From NCBI RefSeq assembly GCF_030547075.1, contig NZ_JAUOQH010000027.1:1-48062 (forward strand): a stretch of DNA of 48,062 nt, given 5' to 3'. The DNA is from Alteromonas sp. 1_MG-2023 (GTDB lineage Bacteria > Pseudomonadota > Gammaproteobacteria > Enterobacterales > Alteromonadaceae). Both the position numbers and the translations under genes were made by a program. Positions 8,563 to 15,751 of the stretch are shown here, one piece after another. The notes beneath the pieces were generated by a model. It made no database searches. It saw only the letters and a program-made list of their open reading frames with translations, and had not been told where the DNA came from. Within the stretch, counting starts at the first letter, position 1. Every line of letters starts with the position of its first letter.

Positions 8563-8955
8563 ATGTTGAAAATCGTTAAAACTTCGCTAGTAATTGCAGC
8601 TACTTTAGGTGTATCTGGCATGGCGCAAGCCGACGTAAACGAAGCATTAGCAAACATTTGTACTATCGTACAAGCAGACGATAAAGGTGAGTTACGCAAA
8701 AAAATGCGTTCTGTAGAATCTGACTACCGCCTTAAACTAAAAGATTACTATTCAGGTGTTAGCTGTAACGGCAACAGCTTGATACGTACAGCTATGCTTA
8801 GCAACGCTGTAGAAGCAGGGTCACTTTTGGTTAAGAAAATGCCAAAGAGTGATTTATCAGCCCCAGAGACTGATGGTAAAACATTGCAAGCGTGGGTATC
8901 TGAGAATGGCTTTGAAGGAAACGAAATTGCCACAGTCTTGAGCGGACGTTTATAA
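8563..8955 (+). CDS. Secreted DUF3718-type protein, copy A
   Basis: A 130-residue exported protein of unknown function. The signal peptide ends at AQA (residue 23), and the mature part starts DVNEALANICTIVQAD. Two cysteines, one in ANIC and one in SCNG, suggest a periplasmic disulfide. The CNG motif and spacing match the uncharacterised DUF3718 family of Alteromonadales. A close paralogue lies at 15252 in the same orientation with the block DVNEALANICTIVQADDKGE identical. AGGAATTAACC precedes the ATG in both. The last codons and the stop are the first unit of a 24-bp tandem array, so the C-terminus has probably been rewritten compared with copy B. Confidence 0.8.
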   Translation: MLKIVKTSLVIAATLGVSGMAQADVNEALANICTIVQADDKGELRKKMRSVESDYRLKLKDYYSGVSCNGNSLIRTAMLSNAVEAGSLLVKKMPKSDLSAPETDGKTLQAWVSENGFEGNEIATVLSGRL

Positions 8956-9044
8956 GTAGTCTTGAGCGGACGTTTATAAGTAGTCTTGAGTGGACGTTTA
9001 TAAGTAGTCTTGAGTGGACGTTTATAAGTAGTCTTGAGCGGACG
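8934..9044. repeat. 24-bp tandem repeat overlapping a gene 3' end
   Basis: Four full 24-bp units plus a 15-bp partial unit, each beginning AGTCTTGAGYGGACG and ending TATAAGT. The first unit contains the final codons and TAA of the DUF3718 copy A gene. Because 24 is divisible by three, every further unit presents LSGRL-stop in the same frame. Confidence 0.97.
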
Positions 9045-9086
9045 ACTGTAGAAAGCACTGAGCGACATTATAATAAGAATTCACAT

Positions 9087-9111
9087 ACCATGTGAACAGA
9101 TTCAACATGGT
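9087..9111 (+). other. Conserved 3' stem-loop after DUF3718 copy A
   Basis: ACCATGT (9087-9093) pairs with ACATGGT (9105-9111) around an 11-nt loop ending TTCA. The same arms, with TTCA before the second arm, occur after copy B at 15665-15694. Confidence 0.65.
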
Positions 9112-9130
9112 TGCAGAGAAATCTGCATTT

Positions 9131-9160
9131 AAAGGGGCGACCATATGGTCGCCCTTTTTC
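9131..9160 (+). terminator. Rho-independent terminator after DUF3718 copy A
   Basis: Perfect stem GGGCGACC / GGTCGCCC with loop ATAT, flanked by AAA and TTTTT. It may also weakly terminate the convergent dehydrogenase transcript. Confidence 0.92.
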
Positions 9161-9199
9161 TTATATTCCTGCTATAAAATAACCGCTATAGGCAACGAG

Positions 9200-10714
9200 C
9201 TATACAGCTTCCACTTCTGTTTCAACAGAAGCTAATTGCTTAGCGATATCAAGGATAGATTCGCCATTATAAATTCGGCCTAAATATTCTTGATAAACAG
9301 CAGTAAAGTCCGCATCTTCACGTAAATCACCAAAGACACTGGTTACATTTAAGAAAGATAACGCGTCAGTATTGTACTTCGCAGCAGCTTCGTGCAATTC
9401 ATCAGCAAGTTGGTCTTGAATAACCAATGGAGTACCTTTTTGCGAAGTTTGTTTATCTGAGTAAAAACTCCACGCTGCAAGTACTAATGCGCTTATATTA
9501 ACTTTTCCGCCCTTCGCTAAATTTTCGCGAACGGTAGGCAATAAAAACACAGGAATTTTTGCTGAGCTTTCTAAACAAATTCTCGACAGTGAATCTTTGA
9601 TATTTGGATTAGCAAATCGTGCTAACAAAATATTTTTGTAATCGTGAACATCGATACCTGCCACCGCATCCAAGGTAGGCATCACTTCTTCCACCATAAA
9701 GGTAGCAAGTAGCGAACGAAGTTCCGATTGACCCACACTTTCGTGGATAGTATCAAGATCGGCTAGCGAGCCTGTTAAACCTAATACAGAGTGACCTGCG
9801 TTTAACATTCTCAATTTTAACTTTTCGTACGGTGCTACGTTATCAACAAACTGAGCGCCTACATCTTCAAACGCTGGGCGTTCGTTGCAAAACTCATCAG
9901 CAATAATCCACTGATCGAAAGGTTCGCATACTACAGGCCAGCTATCTTCAACGCCCGACTCAGCTAAAGCTGCTTTATCTTCATCCGTGGTCGCCGGTGT
10001 AATGCGATCTACCATTGAATTAGGGAAGCTTACGTTTTCTTCTACCCATGTGGCGAAATCGGCATCAGCTAGACGAATGTAAGACAACAACATAGCTTTT
10101 AACACATTACCGTTGTGTTGAATGTTGTCACACGACATAACGGTAAAAGGAGCAATGCCCGCTTGCTTACGCTTTTTCAGCGCCGCCATTAAATAGCCAA
10201 ATACTAATTTTGGCGATTCTGGGTTAGCAAGGTCATGCTGTACATCTGGATTGGTGGCAATAAACTCACCCGTAGTAGGGTCGAAGTTATAGCCGCCTTC
10301 AGTGATAGTTAGCGACACTATTCTAATTGCTTCAGAGGCCATTTTATCAATAATGGCCATAGGGCTATCCCCGGCAATTAGAAAGTCGGTAAGTGCACCA
10401 ATAACTCGAGCTTTACGCTCGCCGTTAGCGTGCTTTTCCACCAAGGTATAAAGGTAGTCTTGTTCTTTTAGTAGCGATTGCATGTGGCGGTCTGCTTCAC
10501 GCAGCCCTACCCCACAAATGCCCCAAGAGGTATCACCTGTTACATTCATATACGCATCTACGTACATGGCTTCGTGGGCGCGATGGAAGCCGCCCACACC
10601 AACATGGACAATACCGGCTTCTACACGAGATACATCGTACTGAGGTACAGCGATGCTCTCATCAAGAGAAGATAACGCAGTACGGTTCAAACGCATATTA
10701 GTTGCTGGTTGCAT
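9200..10714 (-). CDS. Mannitol/polyol dehydrogenase, long-chain (MDH) family
   Basis: A 504-residue NAD-dependent oxidoreductase of the polyol-specific long-chain family, oxidising a hexitol or pentitol to the ketose, or acting as a hexuronate reductase such as UxuB. The Rossmann motif VGVGGFHRAH lies near residue 37. The family motif TEGGYN lies near 139. The catalytic array K-x4-N-x2-H is intact in KLRMLNAGHS near 294-303. AGAGG precedes the ATG. It is 9 bases downstream of an NCS1-family permease and surely co-transcribed. A HAD phosphatase and SorC regulator are divergent, typical of polyol loci. Mannitol versus arabitol or sorbitol cannot be decided here. Confidence 0.9.
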   Translation of the reverse strand: MQPATNMRLNRTALSSLDESIAVPQYDVSRVEAGIVHVGVGGFHRAHEAMYVDAYMNVTGDTSWGICGVGLREADRHMQSLLKEQDYLYTLVEKHANGERKARVIGALTDFLIAGDSPMAIIDKMASEAIRIVSLTITEGGYNFDPTTGEFIATNPDVQHDLANPESPKLVFGYLMAALKKRKQAGIAPFTVMSCDNIQHNGNVLKAMLLSYIRLADADFATWVEENVSFPNSMVDRITPATTDEDKAALAESGVEDSWPVVCEPFDQWIIADEFCNERPAFEDVGAQFVDNVAPYEKLKLRMLNAGHSVLGLTGSLADLDTIHESVGQSELRSLLATFMVEEVMPTLDAVAGIDVHDYKNILLARFANPNIKDSLSRICLESSAKIPVFLLPTVRENLAKGGKVNISALVLAAWSFYSDKQTSQKGTPLVIQDQLADELHEAAAKYNTDALSFLNVTSVFGDLREDADFTAVYQEYLGRIYNGESILDIAKQLASVETEVEAV

Positions 10715-10723
10715 AAAAAACCT

Positions 10724-12439
10724 CTATTTCGCAAGTGCTTTGTGGCGACGCATTGACCAGTAAGCAGTAGTAAAGTAAATAATTGTGCATACGAAAGCCA
10801 AGTTAAAGAACAGCTCTCTGTTACCTTCATAATTGGCTACATCTGGGCTTAGCGAAAACGTATTAATCGCTAATAACGTTGTAACCAGAAGGCTACCCCA
10901 GGACACAACTTGTAGTAATTTCGATAACATTGACGTGTCAATTGCAGGTGTTGGAAGTTCAGCGCCTTGACGCTCCTGCTGCACTTCAACTTCTTTATCG
11001 AAAGCATCCATTTCTGCTTTTTCTTCAACGTATTGACGTTTTGCACCATATTTTGCTGCCAATAAGGTGTAAACAATGATGGTGAATATCCACGTTGGAA
11101 TAAACAGATAGTAGAAAGAAATAATATCTAATGCATTAAGACCAAAACCAAATACCAGCCCAAGTCCCCACGTTGCAACCGCAGGTGTACTGTGGGTTAA
11201 GTTTTGGAAATGTGCCCAATAGCGTGTGTAACCAATACGCGGAAAGATTACGTGTTCAGCGAAAACAATGCCGCCAACAGGAACCACTAACAACCCAGCA
11301 TAAGTCAACAACGGAAGCAGCTTAGTGAATACGAAAGGGAAACACGCGATAACAACGGTAACCATACCCACTGTAGCAGTGGTTTTAATGCGTGATTTAT
11401 CTTTAAAAATAGCCTGAGCCGCTAAGCCTGCACGGTATAAGTTTGCATTTGCTGTTGTCCAACCGGCAACAATAACAATAACCAAGCCAGATAAACCTAA
11501 TGCATGGAAAGCAACGTCACCTGGATCTAATTCTGTAATAGATTTTTGAACGATGATAGCAGTACCTGCGCCCATAATACCGGCAGAGATCCATGCTACA
11601 TAATGACCAAAAAGCATACCCGCTGACGTAGTAAGACCGTAAACTTTACGCTTAGCGAAACGAAGCATAGCCATATCAATCAAACCGAAATGGGTGATGG
11701 TGTTGGCAGCCCAAGAAAAACCAATAACCTCAAGTAAGCCAATGCCCTGTTCGCCCGATGGCGTTAAACCAGTCCACACTGACACAGAACCAATATGCAT
11801 GAAGTCAGCCCAGCTTGTTAGGAATGTTTGACCAATTACTGCATCGGCCAACGCTGGCATTAACACTAGTGGACCACACACGAACATAGTGAATAACCAT
11901 GGCGCACAAATACGCGAAAAGTCAGAAACCGCGTTGAAGCCGTACATGGCAACAAACACCACGATAACGCCAACGGCCGCAACAACACCTACAAACGCTA
12001 GGTTCGTTGGATACCAATCTAGTTGGGCAGGAATGTTCAAAGCAAATCTAACCGCGGTCGCTGATACCGTGATCATTGCGGCAGAAATGACAGTAAATAT
12101 GATGACGTTGGCCCAGTTATAGAGCTTAGTCATTGAATCACCAGCAATTTTTTGCAAGTAAGTATATAAACTAAGGCGTGTATCTACAGCGATAGGTGCT
12201 GTTATTAATGTCCAACTAAGTACCGCTAAGATGTTACCGATAAGTAAACCAAACAGGATGTCGGTCATGGTTGCGCCGAGGGCAACAAAGGTAGCACCAA
12301 ACACAAACTCTGTGGCTGCAACGTGCTCACCGGCATAAAGTCCCATGAAGTGCTTCCAGCCTTTCAGCTGGTGTTTAGCAACGGGTAGTTGCTCGTCACC
12401 TATTTGTGCAATGTCGACATTGCTTGAATTTGTTTTCAT
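10724..12439 (-). CDS. NCS1-family cation symporter (purine-cytosine permease-like)
   Basis: A 571-residue inner-membrane transporter with about 12 hydrophobic helices from residue 50 to 560. The NCS1 style is visible in YAGEHVAATEFVFGATFVAL and in the helix carrying GWTTANANLYRAGLAAQAIF. NCS1 proteins normally move nucleobases, hydantoins or thiamine with Na+ or H+. Here the stop is 9 bases before a polyol dehydrogenase, and no nucleobase gene is near, so the substrate is more likely a polyol or related compound; this is inference. A hydrophilic cytoplasmic segment (about 460-500) is rich in Glu and Gln. It heads the minus-strand operon. Confidence 0.85.
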   Translation of the reverse strand: MKTNSSNVDIAQIGDEQLPVAKHQLKGWKHFMGLYAGEHVAATEFVFGATFVALGATMTDILFGLLIGNILAVLSWTLITAPIAVDTRLSLYTYLQKIAGDSMTKLYNWANVIIFTVISAAMITVSATAVRFALNIPAQLDWYPTNLAFVGVVAAVGVIVVFVAMYGFNAVSDFSRICAPWLFTMFVCGPLVLMPALADAVIGQTFLTSWADFMHIGSVSVWTGLTPSGEQGIGLLEVIGFSWAANTITHFGLIDMAMLRFAKRKVYGLTTSAGMLFGHYVAWISAGIMGAGTAIIVQKSITELDPGDVAFHALGLSGLVIVIVAGWTTANANLYRAGLAAQAIFKDKSRIKTTATVGMVTVVIACFPFVFTKLLPLLTYAGLLVVPVGGIVFAEHVIFPRIGYTRYWAHFQNLTHSTPAVATWGLGLVFGFGLNALDIISFYYLFIPTWIFTIIVYTLLAAKYGAKRQYVEEKAEMDAFDKEVEVQQERQGAELPTPAIDTSMLSKLLQVVSWGSLLVTTLLAINTFSLSPDVANYEGNRELFFNLAFVCTIIYFTTAYWSMRRHKALAK

Positions 12440-13273
12440 TTTCTATCTCGCTACTTTATTCATCATTCATCGCTTTGGCATGAATTGCTGTACTTATACA
12501 GCTAATTTTCAAAGCTTCACTTGTTATGAATATTTTTAGTACGTTAACACTTATAAAAACGACATCATTGCATGAACCTAAATAGAACACCGTTCTTCAA
12601 TATCTACACTCGGTTCAGCTACTACTCATACTTACTATCAAGCATGATTTTCATCATCATGAGCATTTGCCATTAGTGTGAGTTATTTCTCAGCCGCAAT
12701 ACTTACACATCAATATTCAATTGTAAACGGAATTAACAAGCTTAACGTTATATTTCGGTTAACAACTTAATTTCACTGACTTAAATGTTTACCTATTTAT
12801 AAGCATCTAATAAGAACCTAAGCCGACAGACTGATTGTTTTTTAGTATTAATGCACTACAAAGCTATTAAAGGAAGCCAAACGCGATGGAGGTAGGTGCT
12901 ACATACCCGCATATCGGACACTTGTTACCACTACGTAAATTTGAATTCTTCGTTTAAATAATCAAGATCAACTTTTAAACAAACCATGAGCACTTGCCCT
13001 CCACTCCCATAATTACTTATTAGAAAGCGCTAAATAACCTTTAAATTCTTATAAAACCTCGTTAAGGCGCGGTGGCTCGACGTTTTCAGACATACGCTTT
13101 TAGATATAGTTACTAATAAATTCGAAAGGAATGTATAAAAACGCTAAACAATATATAGATTGTTATTTAAATAAATGTAAATTGGTGTGGTTTCTTTATA
13201 GGGTTGTACGTAAAATTCTACTTATAAGACTTGTACTCGCCCCTAGAATATAAATATAGGCGTAAGGATTTAC
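12440..13273. promoter_or_regulatory. Long divergent regulatory region of the polyol-type locus
   Basis: About 830 AT-rich bases between the permease and the HAD phosphatase with no credible coding sequence on either strand. It must hold both promoters. An inverted repeat AACAAT-N6-ATTGTT at 13147-13164, 110 bases before the HAD gene, is the clearest operator candidate for the SorC regulator. The length is unusual for this compact region. Confidence 0.6.
13147..13164. promoter_or_regulatory. Inverted repeat AACAAT-N6-ATTGTT, operator candidate
   Basis: Six-base arms separated by ATATAG, in the promoter-proximal part of the divergent region before the HAD-sorC pair. Autoregulation by the SorC protein would fit, but only symmetry and location support it. 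Confidence 0.3.
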
Positions 13274-13930
13274 ATGACAGTAGAAAGTCATCTTGTCATC
13301 TTCGACTGTGACGGCGTGTTAATTGATAGTGAAGTGTTGTCTATGAACACATGGCAGGATTTACTTTCAAAATATAACGTTTCTATCGATGCCGAGTATT
13401 TTGTTAACAACTTCCTCGGTAAAAGCATGCAACATGTTGAGGAGCAAGTTCAGCAAGATTTCGCTGTAAGTATTACACCTTTAATGAAAGAAGAGTTTCA
13501 TACCTTATTGAACCAGCGTTTTACACAAAGTTTAAAACCAACAGCGGGTATTGCGCGTTTGCTATGCAACTTAAAGGTTCCCTATTGCCTTGCTACAAGC
13601 AGTTCCCCCGAACGTACAGAGCATGCATTATCTTGTACAGGGTTAGCACCTTACTTTACTAATAACCTCTATACACGTTCTTTGGTAAAAAGAGGAAAAC
13701 CTGCCCCTGATCTTTTTTTATATGCCGCTGAAAAAATGGGGTTTGCCCCAGAACAATGTATTGTGATTGAAGACTCTCCCGCTGGCATTGAAGCTGGACT
13801 TGCTGCGAACATGCAAGTTATTCATTACACTGGAGGGAGTCATTTAAAGGATATGCCAACAAACCACACGACAACAATTACGGATTGGGATAACTTTATA
13901 CAAGACTACCCAATGTTGGTATCTGATTGA
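13274..13930 (+). CDS. HAD-superfamily phosphatase, beta-phosphoglucomutase-like
   Basis: A 218-residue HAD hydrolase of subfamily IA. Motif I FDCDGVLIDSE at 10-20 supplies the nucleophile and acid Asp. Motif II is the TSSS of LATSSSPER. Motif III is the Lys in KRGKPAPD, and motif IV is IEDSPAGIEAG. The short helical cap fits small sugar- or polyol-phosphate substrates, or mutases. AAGGAT precedes the ATG at 13274. It is followed 14 bases later by a SorC regulator and divergent from the permease-dehydrogenase operon, so action on a polyol phosphate or phosphosugar by-product is plausible but inferred. Confidence 0.88.
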   Translation: MTVESHLVIFDCDGVLIDSEVLSMNTWQDLLSKYNVSIDAEYFVNNFLGKSMQHVEEQVQQDFAVSITPLMKEEFHTLLNQRFTQSLKPTAGIARLLCNLKVPYCLATSSSPERTEHALSCTGLAPYFTNNLYTRSLVKRGKPAPDLFLYAAEKMGFAPEQCIVIEDSPAGIEAGLAANMQVIHYTGGSHLKDMPTNHTTTITDWDNFIQDYPMLVSD

Positions 13931-13944
13931 TGGAACATGAATAA

Positions 13945-14901
13945 ATGAGTAAAAAACAACAACTAGAAAATCAACGTCTCGACGAAGCCGCACGTGCTGG
14001 CTGGCTTTACTATGTGGGCGGAAAGACACAAGACGAAATTGCAAAACGATTAAACACTTCTCGTCAAAGTGCCCAAAGATTAGTGGCGCTAGCCATGTCT
14101 GAGGGGCTAGTAAAAGTACGATTAGAGCATCCAATTGCCCGTTGTATGGAATTAGCTGAAACCATACAGCAACGTTTCGGCCTGCAATTTTGTGAAGTGG
14201 TTCCGTCGGTGGTTGGTGATGAAAACTCTACCCTAGGCTTAGGGCAAGCTGGCGCTAGTGCCATTGAGCGGGCGTTAAAGTCTACTTCACCGCAGACTAT
14301 TGCTTTCGGTACGGGCCGAGTTCTGCGTGCTTGTGCTGACGAACTAGCGTTAATGAACTGCCCACAACATAAAATTGTTTCTTTGGTTGGTAATATTGCC
14401 AACAATGGTGAAGCCACTCGCTACGATGTAGCCGTGCATATTGCCGATAGAGTAAAAGCGCAGCATTACCCTATGCCACTACCGGTTATTGCTGGCTCAG
14501 AAGCTGAACGCGAGCAATTGCATCAACAACCTCACATTGCACGCATTCATGCACTTGCTCAACAGGCTGACATCACTTTTGTGGGTATCGGGAATTTAGG
14601 TAACACCTCACCACTACATGTAGATGGCTTTATTAACGATAACGAAACGGAGAGTTTATCTGATTTAGGTGCCTCGGGAGAAATTATCGGGTGGGTATAC
14701 AATCGTGAAGGCGCCATTGTTGACTGTGAAGTTAATCGCCGTGTTACAAGCAGCAAATTGACCCTTGCATCAGAAAAGCCGGTTGTAGGTGTTGCATCAG
14801 GTATGAATAAGAAAGACGCTATTTTAGGCGCGCTACGTTCTAAGCTTATCAATTCACTCATCACCAACGAAACGACTGCTCAAGCGTTATTAAATGGCTA
14901 G
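13945..14901 (+). CDS. SorC/DeoR-type sugar-binding transcriptional regulator
   Basis: A 318-residue regulator. The N-terminal helix-turn-helix reads YYVGGKTQDEIAKRLNTSRQ followed by SAQRLV (about 24-50). Residues 60-315 form the SorC effector domain, related to sugar-phosphate isomerases, with FGTGRVLRAC and FVGIGNLGNTSP. Such proteins sense phosphorylated sugars or free polyols and control sorbitol, mannitol or ribitol operons (for example SmoC, DalR). It is co-transcribed with the HAD phosphatase and likely controls the divergent permease-dehydrogenase pair. The start is ATG 13945 with GGAAC nearby. Confidence 0.9.
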   Translation: MSKKQQLENQRLDEAARAGWLYYVGGKTQDEIAKRLNTSRQSAQRLVALAMSEGLVKVRLEHPIARCMELAETIQQRFGLQFCEVVPSVVGDENSTLGLGQAGASAIERALKSTSPQTIAFGTGRVLRACADELALMNCPQHKIVSLVGNIANNGEATRYDVAVHIADRVKAQHYPMPLPVIAGSEAEREQLHQQPHIARIHALAQQADITFVGIGNLGNTSPLHVDGFINDNETESLSDLGASGEIIGWVYNREGAIVDCEVNRRVTSSKLTLASEKPVVGVASGMNKKDAILGALRSKLINSLITNETTAQALLNG

Positions 14902-15251
14902 TTAAGCCATTTAAGCGCTTTGGTGCTAAATTCGTTTTGCATTCGCGCTACATTCATTTCGCACTCGCTTTCCAATCGTCTTGCACTGTTTGGGAAAGAG
15001 AGTGCGGCAACACGGTAGCTACATATTGTCTTAAGTGAAGCTACATTTAAAACGCATCCTAGGTATATTTATAAGATTTCTAATAAGTCCTTATAACTCA
15101 ACAACTAAGCCTCAAAGCCTCTTTCAATACTTTAGTGTAATGTATACTTTCGGATACCTAGTTATCGCAAGCACTGTTTTTCAATTTTCACTTATAGTCT
15201 TAAATTCATTCCGAACCGAGCAACAACTTACTACACCAAAGGAATTTAACC
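14902..15251. other. Intergenic region with a long imperfect stem-loop
   Basis: About 350 bases with no convincing gene. At 14960-15006 a stem pairs CGCACTC-G-CTTTCC with GGAAAG-A-GAGTGCG (one mismatch) around a 19-nt loop; it lacks a T tract. The rest is AT-rich leader and presumably promoter for DUF3718 copy B. Confidence 0.55.
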
Positions 15252-15647
15252 ATGTTGAAAATTGTTAAAACCACTTTAGTTATCGCAGCCTCTACTTTGG
15301 CTTTTTCTAACGCAGCTCAAGCAGACGTTAACGAAGCGCTAGCAAACATTTGTACTATCGTGCAAGCAGACGATAAAGGCGAACTTCGTAAGAAAATGCG
15401 TCGTGTACAGTCAGATTTCAAATTAAAACTACATGATTACTACTCAGGTATTTCGTGTAACGGTAATAGCCTTATCCGTACCGCTTTAGTAAACAACGCG
15501 GTTGATGTAGGTACACTATTGGTTAAGAAAATGCCAAGCCGTGAATTACAAAACCCAGAAGCAGACGGTAAGACACTTCAAGCGTGGATTGCTGAGCAGG
15601 GTCTTCAATCAAGTCCAATCTCAAGCGAACTTAACGAACGTATCTAG
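15252..15647 (+). CDS. Secreted DUF3718-type protein, copy B
   Basis: A 131-residue paralogue of the protein at 8563, function unknown. Signal peptide to AQA (residue 24), then the same opening block DVNEALANICTIVQADDKGE and the SCNGNSLIRTA motif with the second cysteine. The two copies differ mostly in the signal peptide and in the last 20 residues, where copy A ends in the 24-bp repeat and copy B does not. AAAGGAATTTAACC precedes the ATG. It has its own downstream stem-loop and terminator, so it is a stand-alone transcript. Both cysteines are kept, supporting a folded periplasmic domain. Confidence 0.8.
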   Translation: MLKIVKTTLVIAASTLAFSNAAQADVNEALANICTIVQADDKGELRKKMRRVQSDFKLKLHDYYSGISCNGNSLIRTALVNNAVDVGTLLVKKMPSRELQNPEADGKTLQAWIAEQGLQSSPISSELNERI

Positions 15648-15664
15648 TTAATAAGATACGTCGC

Positions 15665-15694
15665 ACCATGTAATGATACACAGTTCAACATGGT
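15665..15694 (+). other. Conserved 3' stem-loop after DUF3718 copy B
   Basis: ACCATGT (15665-15671) pairs with ACATGGT (15688-15694), as after copy A. The loop is longer but keeps CAG and TTCA elements. Confidence 0.6.
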
Positions 15695-15714
15695 CACGGC
15701 AGGACGCCGTACTT

Positions 15715-15747
15715 GTGGCCCCGCAGGGGGCCACCCCCCTTTTTTAA
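15715..15747 (+). terminator. Rho-independent terminator after DUF3718 copy B
   Basis: Perfect stem GTGGCCCC / GGGGCCAC with loop GCAG, followed by a C run and seven Ts. The convergent hydrolase stop lies five bases further. Confidence 0.85.
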
Positions 15748-15751
15748 AACA

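Noticed and set aside
8934..9044. Possible CRISPR array
   Set aside because: Units are contiguous with no spacers, overlap a gene end, and no cas gene is present.
8748..9068. Minus-strand open frame encoding a repeated RPLKTTYK peptide
   Set aside because: It is the antisense reading of the 24-bp array and the DUF3718 gene; there is no ribosome-binding site, and a real gene with its terminator occupies the other strand.
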